64,000 bases of DNA from Micropterix aruncella (taxonomy: Eukaryota > Arthropoda > Insecta > Lepidoptera > Micropterigidae), in contig OX155963.1 in the NCBI GenBank assembly GCA_944548615.1, positions 23,245,711-23,309,710 on the forward strand, read 5' to 3'. This document shows positions 22,485-34,019 of this stretch, piece after piece. The first letter of the stretch is position 1. Each line of letters opens with the position of its first letter. The translations under genes and the position numbers were made by a program. Under the pieces are notes generated by a model. That model was given only the letters and a program-made list of their open reading frames with translations, ran no database searches and was not told the origin of the DNA.

Positions 22485-22740
22485 GTTGTGATATCAAGTA
22501 AGTAGTTGTTTAAAAGTCAAATGTCAATAAATAACATAAATATATCGTGTTTAGTGTCAAATGAAAGGTCTTTTTGAGTACGTCTCGGAAATATACATAT
22601 ATCTATATAGATACATAAACCACAAATATTTAATGAAAAAAAAAACCGTAATAAAAATATTATAAATAAAATAGTTCACTTTCCGTAACGGCAGTCTTTT
22701 TATAATTCTTTTTAATATAAATTATGTACTTGTTTGGTTT
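22485..22740 (+). repeat. Dispersed repeat family B, copy 3 (3' part)
   Basis: Blocks ATATCAAGTAAGTAGTTG, AATGTCAATAAATAACATAA, AGCCACAAATATTT-like and AGTTCACTTTCCGTAACGGC match 24830-25040 in order and orientation. Confidence 0.8.
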
Positions 22741-23594
22741 AAGTCTTTGTTATTCAGTATTTTTTCTTCAATAACATAGGCCTAAAACTTGTAGATGTTT
22801 TATTTATAAAGTTTTCATGTTGAATAATATATTATAGATGAAAAACTCATTATATATAGAAACTTGTTAAGTTTCTTGTCAAAATTTCTGGTTTAGTTCG
22901 TGGCAGAGTCACCCCCCCCCCCTCATTATATATTATATTTGACTTAGCAAGGTACGTCACAAAAGCCTGTTTTAGAATATCAGACAATCCAACGACGAAT
23001 GCAATAACAAGACACACTCTTACACACATGTTACACGCAAACATTCATATAAAAGTTCATATTAGGGTTGGTTGTAAGAAATTGTCGTAATACAATAAAC
23101 CCGCCGATTGTCAACATTTTACAATAATGAGTAGAAACAAACATTTTTGTCATAGGTTCAACGTAATATAATAATTCACCTCTGGAATTCAACATATTTG
23201 GATTTGTTGAAGAAGTTAGGACTCATTTTATGGTTAAGCGTAATAATTTTCAAAAGCAGTATTATCTCAACTCGCGAGAAAATTTCTTAAAATCAATAAA
23301 CTACCAAGTTAAAAGTTGTTCAAAAATTCACCAAAGTCAACAAGAAAGACGCCAGTATCTTCGGGTCAGTTCTTTCCATTTTTATCCATGTACTTTCCTT
23401 TCCAAACAACCTTCTTTCTAGGCATAAATCAGGACGTACTTTTATTTATTTTTTATATTTTTAGTATTTTTTATGTATGTAATTCTGTTAATGCGCTCAT
23501 CGATATAATACCAAAAATTAGCTGATGAATATTACCAGATGGCAAACGGCTTACATCTTTCTTAAAAAAAAACAGAAATAATGAATTTTAATTG

Positions 23595-23910
23595 GGAAGG
23601 ATAGTTATTGTAGAATTGAGTGTTCTATGGGATTTAAATATTCCAAGAATACACGAGTACAAATTAAATAAATACCACTATCCTGCAAATGCCGTCACCC
23701 GGAACGGCTTCACTGATCACCTTCACGCGGTGAAAGTTGGCGCTCGTGGCCTGCCAGCCAAAACTCTGTTTTACCTCTCGGTCTCTGAAGGAAAATATTC
23801 AACTCCTATCTAGAAAAAATGAAGCTAAAACCTCAATTTCTGCGTTTCAAATTCTATGGCATCAAAGAGGAAGTGATTGGGTAAGGTGGACGTCACATAA
23901 TACGTCACAT
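23595..23910 (+). pseudogene. Transposon-derived coding remnant (C-terminal domain seen in retroelement pol proteins)
   Basis: The frame at 23592-23813 reads NGFTDHLHAVKVGARGLPAK. After a frameshift the neighbouring frame gives SISAFQILWHQRG. I recall a very similar order (NGF..LLAVEVGARG..AKTL, then ALTASFQIWL) as a C-terminal domain of insect retroelement-associated proteins. The clade is not certain. Frameshifted and without ends. Confidence 0.5.
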
Positions 23911-24689
23911 ACGCCATATTATGGCGAGATAGCTCTTCTAATCTTACCACATTTGGTCGACTAGTTGGCCGACTAACTCCCTCAAAAGAAAAAAAATAGT
24001 TTTACGATGGTCGGTGAATTCCATGGCTGCTCCATTAGTATTTATTTATCTATGTATATCGATAATTATTATTATTTCCTCCGTTATATACTTGTTGTTT
24101 TATTAAGCTGTGCAATTGAAAATAGGAGTGTTTACCTAATATCATAATTATTTAGAATCTGTCTTTCAAAACCATGTACCATCTCGAATATGTTCTAGTT
24201 ATTATCCAAACACCTATGAAAACGAATTTTAAAAAAAACACTTACGAAACAAACATGTCTAGCGATACGAACTAAAATGACCATAAAGAAACTCGTTTTT
24301 CCAGTATTGTAAGTCGTTTTTTGCGTAGGTACGAAGCAATGACTGCTTCTTTTATAAAAGCCCATTAAGGTAGGTAGGTATTAAATGAATTTTAGTCATT
24401 CAGTTAATTGGAGATTAGTGTAAAAGTATCAGCAACCGTAAGTATTTATTTTGAATATATCAGGATAGTTATTCGGTTCAAAAAGTTATTCGGTTGAAGA
24501 AGTGGTACAGGTAGATACTTCAACAGGCTACCGGAAAGTTTAAAAATAATTCAGGTCGATAGCTTAGTTTAGGATTTTTTGTTAGAAAACGCTTGTTAAT
24601 CGATAGAAAACTTCGTTAATTTTAAGAAATATTTTAATTTTTGACCGTATTTAAAAAAAAATTGGAATTGTATTTGAATTATGTTGACC
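23911..24689. other. AT-rich stretch, nothing identified
   Basis: No frame, RNA gene or repeat partner recognised. Confidence 0.6.
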
Positions 24690-25070
24690 TGCCCAACAAA
24701 AAAGCTTTTGTTGGTGTTTTCCGTATCTTTATTCCACCATAATTTCTAAATGCTTGTACCAATTTAGAAGTATGTATTGTTGTTAGAACCGCTATGTCAT
24801 CCTGAATGTCACAGGGTACTAACTTACCAAATATCAAGTAAGAAGTTGCCGAAATTTCCAAATGTCAATAAATTAACATAAATATATCTTGTTTAATGTC
24901 AAATCAAAGGTGTGATTGAGTACATTCAGGAAATGTACATCTATCTATATGGATAAACACATAAGCCACAAATATTTCATATTAAAACCGCAATGAAAAT
25001 AATTATAAATACAATAGTTCACTTTCTGTAATGGCAGTCGTGTTTTTTTATTCCTTTTATTATAATATAT
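24690..25070 (+). repeat. Dispersed repeat family B, copy 4 (most complete)
   Basis: Runs from TTTCCGTATCTTTATTCCAC through AATTTAGAAGTATGT, TGTCATCCTGAATGTCACAG and AACATAAATATATCTTG to AGTTCACTTTCTGTAATGGC. It links the 5' blocks (11318, 11770) to the 3' blocks (22485), giving a consensus of about 380 bp. Non-coding. Confidence 0.8.
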
Positions 25071-25379
25071 TTACTTGTGAGTCTAGTAACAAACAGATAG
25101 AAGGGTAAAGCTTTCGACTGATGCTGCCAGCTTTGTCGTTTCTTCTTCTTGGAATACCGTTTCCAAATACGAACGCACTTGTTACTTAACCACCCCGAAT
25201 TAGAGATCAAATATCAAATGAAATAGAGGAGGAAGCGTAGGTCTTCCAGGTATTAATTAGCGTGGGGTTCAGAACCAGGGTTCACCCGGAATGACACATC
25301 GCTATTTTAAACCCACGAACCCTCAGCCTCACAACTCTTTTATTCAGGCCTGCGCACTTTAGTAATAATCTCTTCAAAA

Positions 25380-25640
25380 TACAATTACTTTTTATGATCT
25401 CTTCTACGCAGAATGGTCTCGGAATCCGCTCTATTTAGAGCATCCGCTTTTAAGTATTGCCCCCGTGGGAATGCGATTGACAACCGAAGCCATGTGAAAT
25501 TGGCAATTCTGCCAGCCGCCCGATAGGATTCGCAGTATCGATTTGTTCCGACTTTCAGCCACGGTAATTACGGCAAAGAAAACCGGGTTGGTATACTAAT
25601 AGCACGATTCTATCGTAAATCAAGAACAATCTAAAAACCA
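25380..25640. other. Non-repetitive island of higher GC (possible cis-regulatory element)
   Basis: Contains AAGTATTGCCCCCGTGGGAA and TCTGCCAGCCGCCCGATAGG. No frame and no second copy noticed. Function is inferred from composition only. Confidence 0.3.
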
Positions 25641-25730
25641 ATAAAACTATCAATATTCTACAATTTATATTTTACTTTTCCGGCCAACCAACTGACAGTT
25701 AATGGAAGTATTGTGAACGTGCAATTCTCG

Positions 25731-26200
25731 AGATGATTAAGACCATTTCCAGAATAAAGTGTATGGGTGTCTGTGTGTCTGAGTGCTGTGTGTCTGTGTG
25801 TGCGTGTGTGTATGTGTGTGTGTGTGTGTATTACTCCACGATAGCGCCCAAACGCTTCATCCGATTGAGCTCAAATTTGACATGCAGGCATCATTTGGTC
25901 CCTTAGATAGGGACTTGAAATTCGGTACCTAGGTGCCTTGTTGGGCCGAAATCACATTGTGAATTTTGGTTGGATTATCTCATATACAAGCCACACAAAT
26001 AATATTTCAATTCGGCCATACATTAATTAAATTTTAACGCCCTCAAAATCGGCGACTCTTGCGATGCGTGGATCGTTCAAAATTCGAATTCGAAAGATCA
26101 CGGCGACCCGCGTTAGAGACTTGAAATTCGGTACACAGATGCGTCGTTGGGCCGAAACCACGTTGTGAAATTTTGGTTGGAATATCTTTAATACAATTTT
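25731..26200 (+). repeat. Dispersed repeat family D, copy 1, with a (GT)n tract and an internal duplication
   Basis: Starts near AGATGATTAAGACCATTTCC, includes a GT microsatellite (about 25765-25830), then CAAACGCTTCATCCGATTGA and CATGCAGGCATCATTTGG. Segment 25905-25990 (GACTTGAAATTCGGTAC, TTGGGCCGAAATCAC) is repeated with changes at 26112-26200. Other copies: 43413-43740 (+) and 57040-57535 (-). Confidence 0.85.
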
Positions 26201-27229
26201 TAAAATTCTGTTATATTTAAGAAAATCATGTTGGAAAATATCCATTTTCACAGCACGGAAATACTACAAAAATACTACAAATATACTACATTTGCGATCA
26301 TAATCACTTGACTCAATCACTATCGGAGGGGGAGGGGGGGAAGAGTGGTTGGCGCGTGGGGAGAGGGGCAGCATTTGTAGGGTTAATAATATTTGGAAGG
26401 TTGATATTTTCATAATATAATGTAGATATATTTGCACAATTTATGATACAAGAAAAGATGAAGACAAAGGGCATTTTGAAAATTTCAAGCTATTTATTCA
26501 AAAGTTCTTTAGCCCTGTGACATTAGAAGCAGAGAATTGCGTAACGATTTTAAAATTTCCCACTTTTCTGGGTTTTTTGTAGGTTTGGAGAACAGCCAAC
26601 TCTATATATTAGGAGATTTTTAATTAAGAGATTTTTATTTTTTTTTAAGTAAGATGCTTTGCTTTTGAAAAAAGAGATATTAATGTCACGGAGTAAAGCA
26701 AAATCTAAATAAGTCACTTTTGGCTATGGGCCGAGAAGAAACGGAGACAATAATAACATGTACTAAAATATATCAAGATTTTTAAAATCTATATAGTATT
26801 ATTTAGTATACATAAATACATATACCTATACAAAGTATATATGTATGTATATATCTATGTTCTTAAATTTAAAATGTTACATTTATTTATTACATGTTCA
26901 CTCCATATTATTTACGTTCAAACTCTACGCTCATCTAGAACACGCATATAGCGTCTTCAAAATGAGAATTGAGGGAGGTGACATAATATCTGGGAACAAC
27001 GATATCTGAAGAACTTTTTTTCTGGGAATTTTTTGAAAATGAAATATAAGCTCTAATTTTAAAAAGTTTTTAATCTAATCTCTCGATAAGGAACCAATTT
27101 ATAATTGAGTCAAAAAAGTTGCTTATTGACTTGGACATGGGGCTTTAAACTGATTTCGTAAACTTTCAGTCGCGATTACTCCTACAATGTAAGCGGTGAG
27201 TGTAGTTCGTTTTAATTTAATTCTATTGA
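26201..27229. other. AT-rich stretch, no gene
   Basis: Contains a short G-rich tract (about 26325-26375). No coding or RNA feature recognised. Confidence 0.6.
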
Positions 27230-27480
27230 CTGGTTAAATCTCTAGCGTCGCGCTTAGCCACATTTTTTATTCAGGCGCTAAATTAATTACAATTAATTAA
27301 AACGGGAGAGCGCTCTGGGAGTTACGCTAAACATGCTTGACCATTGACACCCTTATATCACCACTGCGCAAAGACACTTATTCTGTGCGAGTGTTGCGAT
27401 CGAACGTTTAGTATGCGCCCGTTCTCCGGCGCAGGCGCAGGTAGAATCAGTGCCTGACGCTTCGCAACGCTGGATTTGTA
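27230..27480. other. GC-richer island with GCGCAGGCGCAG motif (possible promoter or enhancer)
   Basis: Includes TTCTCCGGCGCAGGCGCAGG and several CpG-containing words between AT-rich flanks. No transcript structure can be shown. Confidence 0.3.
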
Positions 27481-27723
27481 TTGGTCAAACCCAACAAAAT
27501 TGACCCCACCTATTTATTCGCGGTTCCGCGTTTTTCGGATATTTTTCTTAGGTATCATGTCGCCGCCTACCTTAGTACAAGCAACAACTTAAATAAGTGT
27601 AACTTTATAGATTTAATAATGAAATTTGAATTTGAATGTCTGGGAGACTTGCTAATATGGATGCAAATTTCGAATATTATATTCATGTAATTACACCACC
27701 TTATACAAGCCGTTTAACCAAAT

Positions 27724-28068
27724 GTGGATGCAGGTGACATAATGTCATTACGATTTTATCGTTCGGTCATAAATATCACGAGTTCGTCGACATCGAGCCA
27801 TTTTGTCGTATTTGGTAACTTGAACTTGGCAATGTTATTGGACGATTGTAATATGGATTTAAATAAATTGATAGAAATAACAGTATTTTTATCAATTTTA
27901 TCTCCGTGTCTAATGTGCTTTTTTCCAAAAAATCGAAAAGATTCATTTATTCTGTGCCTTGTTTTGCCGGGTTTGAACATTTCCCTTCGAATTACATCCG
28001 ATTTTTCTACGAATTGTGCTTTCATTATTGAAATATTCTTATATCTATATGACAAACTTTACTGGTAG
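27724..28068. other. Overlapping open frames on both strands, unassigned
   Basis: A 114-codon plus frame and a 99-codon minus frame (27756-28055) overlap almost entirely. The minus frame is rich in Lys, Arg and charged residues and the plus frame is hydrophobic, its mirror image. Neither shows a domain I recognise. It may be a decayed transposon ORF. Confidence 0.25.
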
Positions 28069-28289
28069 TTATATTAATGCAGATCCTATTCTTGGTAGCA
28101 TTTTTTTCGCCATTCGTGCTATGTATTATACATATTTTCTGAGCAAATAAGTACAGCTCTGGACTCTACAGTAATTAGTACTTTTTAAGTATTAAAAACT
28201 GCTGAAAATCCTGTCTTCAATTAATCCATAAATAACCCAAATAACGAGGATTTGTAAGACTTATCCGTGACACGTATCCGTTCACAGCA

Positions 28290-28480
28290 TGATGCCATAT
28301 TTGACCGAGCGTAGCGAGGTCACTGTCTCAACGCGACCTTTTAGGTTTTTGTCTGTTTGTTTGTGACGCAGCTACGACGAAAAGCCTTGTGCGATTTTAT
28401 TCTTTCTTGAAGTCATTAAAAACGACATAAGTGTAGAGATTTCTATTTTCTTCGTTTTAATGGGAGTGGAGTAAAAAAAC
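28290..28480. repeat. Repeat-like block with GACCGAGCGTAGCGAGGTC palindrome
   Basis: The 19-bp near-palindrome GACCGAGCGTAGCGAGGTC (about 28303-28321) is followed by GCGATTTTATTCTTTC-type sequence. I associate this motif with arthropod interspersed repeats, but no second copy is in the window. Confidence 0.4.
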
Positions 28481-28714
28481 AGTATTATCACGTGACATAT
28501 TAAAATGAAGATTAAGGCGAGTAGACAAATAATACGTATTTTTTTAAAGATACATAAGCAATATGGGGTAAGATGGGGAGGAATGCAAATGTGATGGTGG
28601 CCGTTTTAATGGTTATAATATACGTGAGGTCTACTGTTCACAGAGCTACGTTTTCTGAGACACTTTCTAGAGCCGCGCACGTTTTAACATTTACGTGCAT
28701 GACCTTTTGTCTTC

Positions 28715-29010
28715 CTTTGGGTTTCTCATAAACATTCAACCTAAACAATTCATTTGCTTCTTGGGTTTCTCCAGACATTTCATATATTTCTTGGACGTTC
28801 TTAAATTTTTAATAATAATTAAAGGTTTCCCTTAAACCTTTCATTTATTTCTTGGGTTTCTCCTAAATGTTTCCTTTCTTTCTTTGGTTTATCTCTAAAT
28901 ATTTCTGTTATTCATTGGGTTTTTCCAAAACATTTAATTTATTTCTTTGGTTTCTTTTATTTAATTTTTTGGCATTTAATTTAATTTTTTGATTTGTCCT
29001 AAACATTTGT
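28715..29010. repeat. Degenerate minisatellite, unit about 33-36 bp
   Basis: Seven or so imperfect repeats of a phrase like CATTTATTTCTTGGGTTTCT plus CCTAAAC. The units diverge strongly. Confidence 0.75.
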
Positions 29011-29289
29011 TCTAGACATTTTTCCACATTGCGGTTTAAGGTTGGTATTAAATCAGTGATTTGAACCTGAGAAATATTATTCAGATCATTGATTAAAGAT
29101 CATTAAGTTCGTTCTGCAAACTCAGATGTATCTATATCTAGATCGATCGGTTGCCGCTGGTTTATTTAACTTATTTGAAGGAATTTAGTTAAACGTCATC
29201 TTGGTATGTGGCGCAGATTTATGTAAAACGTTTCTACTTAGAAGCCATGATATAATTATACTCGAGGAGAAAGTGACGTGAATACGTTG

Positions 29290-29640
29290 GGCCTTTTTCC
29301 ACTCAGTCGATGACAGAAATCAGCTGGTCGCCACCGATGACAGATCGACGCGACGCGCGACGGTCGGTCTGCGCTGGTGACAGCTGCTGCGCGCTTATTT
29401 GTAATCCGTCGCGCGACGCAACGGGGGGTGCGTTGCCCTCATACGAATTCCAAGCGTTTGCTCTTCCGACCGGAACGGCCAAGGCTGGACGGAAATAGCA
29501 GCCCCAACGCCACGCACCAAGGTCAGAAACAGGCGATTAGACCAATCAGATCCTGGTTCCTCAGTCAGGAGGGTTCTGTCTAGTGTCCGCCTCATCGTCT
29601 CAGGTGTTCCTCAAGGCACCCAATAGCACTCATGCTCTAC
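29290..29640. other. GC-rich, CpG-rich island
   Basis: The most GC-rich non-retrotransposon patch of the window. It contains an inverted pair (CGACGCGACGCGCGACGG and CCGTCGCGCGACGC) about 40 bp apart. Open frames on both strands reflect the lack of AT-rich stops rather than a recognisable protein. It may be a promoter or first exon of an unseen transcript, or a repeat. Confidence 0.35.
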
Positions 29641-31430
29641 TGCTTCTATTAGACAAAAGCTCGGCTATAACGCACGAGGATATTCTTCTACATGACATGA
29701 TGATAAAATCACACTTCATTCGACTGATCACTCCCTAGTCGCCCGTTTTAAAATACGTGTCAATATATTGCGCTTAAATTATTCAATTTGCATCCCGATG
29801 AATGAAACGAAACGAAATATTAATTTATTTATTTACTAAAACCCTTATGACGCAACGTAATCACCATCCACATTGTTGAAAAATACCTACTCGAATTAAA
29901 ATGTATTAATAAAACACAACCAAAAAAATATTCAAACGTGAAACTATTCAGGTGTAAATAATAATTATATTTAGAGTTAAAAAAATAAAGCGACGAAATA
30001 TTAAGATTTGGTGCTGATGAGAACAATCCATTTAGGTGGCGAAAAACGAGCGCCAACGTATTCCATTTGGTGCGCGAGGAGGGCCAAACGAATGACTGAG
30101 AAAGCACATGGTCATCCTTACGGTCTCCAACATTTGAATACCTGTCCAAATGATAGAAAACAGATTATAGAAAGATTTTTTTTAAATCGCACTGTTCGTT
30201 CTTAACTAAAAATAATTAAGAAGGACTGATTTATTTTAACTTAAGTAAGGCCGTAACTATTAAAGAATTATCCGATTTGAAAAAATCTTTCGCCAATTAG
30301 TTTTATTCGTCGTATTGATGACCTGATTAGAACTGCCGTATACAAACAGATCCGAGCCCAGCGCCTAGCATTTTGAAAGTACTTGTACGCTTCATCTTGC
30401 ACGTAGTTGTTTCCCACGACACAAGGTACAATTCAATGTAAATCAACAAATATAATACTACAAAATAACATTATAACATTTTATAACAAGTGATTAGAAG
30501 AATTAAAAATATAAAACCATGTACACAATTTAAAAAAAAACGAACTGTTATTTCTGTTAACGCAATCGACAATTTGAATTTATTTTATTTTTGACATTTT
30601 GATTTTATTTCCCAAAGTTTTTATTTTTTTAGACAATTTATACGCTCATTTTGTAACACGATTTAGGAATATTGATTTATTTTTTTTTTATTTAACCTTT
30701 GATTGATTTTTCGAGAGATATTTTAAAATATTTTTCATTTCTCTTCAACATATTTTTTTTTGATAGCGTGTAGTAGATTTGATATTTTATTTCTTGTAAT
30801 GATTTTTAACGTACCTATATTTTAGTATTTACGCAATGTAATGGTCGTTTTTTTCAGTTTATTGACATTTTGATTTTCAATGTGGTTTCATTTTTCGTGT
30901 CGTGTCGTGGATTAGGATATCATGGGTTTATTATTTTTATTTTGAATATTTTTTACTTCTCTTTTCAATGTTTACCTTATATTTTTATATTTCGAGAGTG
31001 GAATAGTTATTTGTTTCAATTTCTCGACAAGTTTATAATATTTTTTTCCAATTTCATTCAAACTTATTATGCATAAAACTTTTTAAATGCTTTGAATTTT
31101 GAAAGAACGTGGATTTAGATATTGCTGAATTGTACTTTTGTTTTCGATAAATATTTTAGTACATATGTAGATAGATATATTTTTTTTTTTTGAAATATGC
31201 ATAATGTACTTATTTGTAACTAAAGTATACTTTTGACTATTAAATTTTGAACTTATTATGTTGTTTATAAAAATATTGTTCCTAATATATTTACATAGGT
31301 ATGATTTTTTGTAATGCCATTCGGTTCCTATTATTTTGGTAAGCAAAATCAATGTTTTTATAGTAAGCAATAAATTAATAAATAAAATATATAAAGATTT
31401 TTTTACAATAAATAAATAAATGTTTAGTCG
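29641..31430. other. AT-rich stretch, no gene
   Basis: T-rich low-complexity sequence with repeated TTGACATTTTGATTTT words at about 30590 and 30860. A 45-bp piece at 31315-31360 matches 17063-17107. Confidence 0.6.
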
Positions 31431-31745
31431 TTCACGCCGTGGCTCTTTTAGCCTCAGTCGTATCCCTGTCCTGTCCGTATCTGATTGGACCTTTCGCTCA
31501 GCAAACGGGACGACAATCACCCAGTCCCCACTCCCTAATTAGGTTATCTCAATCGTTGTCTTTTTTGTCGTATATCTGCCCGGAGCCGTGTGATTCGGAA
31601 CCTGATTCAGCTTTCGGGCGTGTCATTCTTTTAAATTGAGCCTGTTTCGGGTGACGGCGCGCGGCGAATTCCGCTTTATCTGCACTAATCCTCAGTGCGG
31701 CGATTCGACCGTCTGTCCTCTCAAGCCAATTGAAAAATCACCTGG
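31431..31745. other. GC-richer non-repetitive island (possible cis-regulatory element)
   Basis: Bounded by AT-rich DNA, with CCCCACTCCCTAATTAGG (homeodomain-like TAATTA core) and GGTGACGGCGCGCGGCGAAT. No coding frame is supported. Function is inferred from composition. Confidence 0.35.
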
Positions 31746-31875
31746 TTTCATGGGAGAGACGGAACAAAATGGTCAAGCTGCGGAGTTGTAGGTCCAAACC
31801 TACATCCAACTGGACATAATAATAATAATAATTTATCATTTGTTTTTTTAAATTTCAATTGTTTACTTTGGAGAA

Positions 31876-32665
31876 TTCGCATAACTAGGCCGTACCTTGT
31901 ACTAAGATAGACTCCATGTATGGCGATGATTTGTTTATATGTGCGCATATACAGAATCAAAATAAAACAGAAAAATGTAATGAATAATAAAACAGGTAAT
32001 TGAAACAAAATTGTATTTAAAAATATGGAAATAGCGTAATCATAGGATTTTTTTTTAATGTCGGAATATGATTTTCTAGGACAATTAGATAAATAAATAA
32101 ATAATATAAAATATATTAGGTCCTAGCTCACGATTTATAGGTAATATTCACCAAAATTATATATTTTTTATCATTTCGGAAACTTAAATATGTGGTAGGC
32201 TAGCTATGAAAAACTTTACTGTATAGTAAATATATGTATGTCATAATATTTTTATATAAAAAATATTATGACATACATATATTTACTATATAGTAAAGTT
32301 TTTCATAGCTAGCCTACCACATATTTAAGTTTCCGAAATGATAAAAAAAATATAATTTTGGTGAATATTACCTATAATTCGTGAGCGGACCTAATATATT
32401 TTATATTATTTATTTATTTATCTAATTGTCCTAGAAAAATCATATTCCGACTTAAAAAAAAATCCTATGATTACGCTATTTCCATATTTTTAAATATAAT
32501 TTTGTTTCAATTACCTGTTTTATTCATTAGATTTTTCTGTTTTATTTTGTTTCTGTATATGCGCACATATAAACAAATCATCGCCATACATGAAGTCTAT
32601 CTTAGTACAAGCATTGATTTTATATAAAATCAATGGTACAAGGTACGGCCTGGTTATGCGGATTC
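31876..32665. repeat. Giant near-perfect palindrome (arms about 380-410 bp)
   Basis: Centred near 32256 (TTTATATAAA), the left arm from about 31876 is matched by the reverse complement out to about 32665, nearly base for base. Examples are TAGCTAGCCTACCACATATT at the right against its complement at the left, and GATGATTTGTTTATATGTGC against GCACATATAAACAAATCATC. The arms look about 95% identical or better. The right arm carries one extra piece, which includes a perfect 24-bp palindrome at 32612-32635. No frame. The DNA could extrude a cruciform, and a transcript would form a long hairpin. Confidence 0.95.
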
Positions 32666-32756
32666 TGTCATAATAATTTTTATATAAAAATATTATGACA
32701 ATTTCATTTGTCATAATATTTTTATATATATAAAAATATTATGACAAATGAAATTG
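32666..32756. repeat. Two further palindromes sharing the core of the giant palindrome
   Basis: TGTCATAATAATTTTTATAT followed by its imperfect complement fills 32666-32700. A perfect 58-bp palindrome fills 32699-32756. Both contain the TGTCATAATATTTTTATATA core that also forms the centre of the giant palindrome (32240-32272). Confidence 0.93.
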
Positions 32757-33840
32757 TTATTAAAATTGATATAATAAATGATACAAGAAACTTTGGCACA
32801 AAGTTTAACAGCCATCTATTTTAAACTATAGGAAACCGAAGTTGGCTGTTAATTTTATGAGGCAATCTAGAACATTTTAGTCAAATATCTCGATGGCTTA
32901 AAGTTCAATATTTCGATAAGATGGCGATGACTTATACTTTTTTTTTGGAAATCGATGTCTGGGAATCAATTGAAATCAAGGGAAATACAAAAAGATGAAT
33001 GTATACGGCAATTCTATAGGTATACAGAGATCAAATAATATTGGCATACGATTGTTGAAGTGCCCTCTATCAATATATGTACATGACAAAATATCGAATT
33101 TAAGATGAACTGGATATATTGTGCCAATTCATTCCAGATTAGTTATTTAGAGCAAAAATAATAGAGCAAATAATACATAATATGTAGAGTAAAAACCATA
33201 ATATTTTTAATATTTTGCCAAAATCTCTAAAACATTATCACTAATCGGAAATACGTTCTAAAGATACCATTAGAAATCAAAAAATGTTTTCTAATTGAAA
33301 ATATAAACTTTAAAATTGTACGTATGTATAAAAATATAAATATTAGGCAGTAAAATGTGTAAAATATATTATGTATAATATATTTTCCGTATTTTTATTT
33401 ATTTTATGTTATTTATTCTTTCATATAATTCCGATTAGTATACAGAAAATACACATATAAGCTAAAAATTTTCAGGGCCGATTGCAAAAAGATCGATAGT
33501 CAATTTAAAACTACCACTAACTAGTTTCTATATTTTTTTTATTTATGTATATTGCATGAAATATACATAGCTCAAAACCAGTTATAATAGCAAAAAGCTG
33601 AATACACAAGATATAATAGTCATAGTGTTCATGTCACCCAACCAACCCGTAACTTGTATCACATTTGTCTTACTTAGAGTTATAGCAACAGATATACCAA
33701 TCTACATCTACAAAAAACCTTTAAACGTAATTAAGTTGTATAAAAAAGAAATTTTATGAAAATGTAAAATTTCAGATTAATGTGATGTTTACATCACATT
33801 AATCACATATATGAAAATGATAAAATAAGGTAAAAAATGA
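32757..33840. other. AT-rich stretch, no gene
   Basis: No feature beyond short inverted repeats such as ATTAATGTGATG / CATCACATTAAT at about 33777-33802. Confidence 0.6.
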
Positions 33841-34019
33841 ATTTACCGCCTGAATTTTGTAGCACCCGACGTTTCGGCGACGTTGCAGCCGCCGTTGTCT
33901 AGGGTAGACTGGAAGAGCTGTCAATTCGCTGTTACGCGGGTAGGCTACATACCGCTACCGCCACTGCGTAAATTATAATGGAGGTGGGGGAAGGGAGGGG
34001 GGGGGGGGGCTCGACGAGG

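Noticed and set aside
31748..32714. Two minus-strand frames (31748-32008 and 32520-32714)
   Set aside because: Both lie largely in the arms of the giant palindrome and mirror each other; they are by-products of the repeat.
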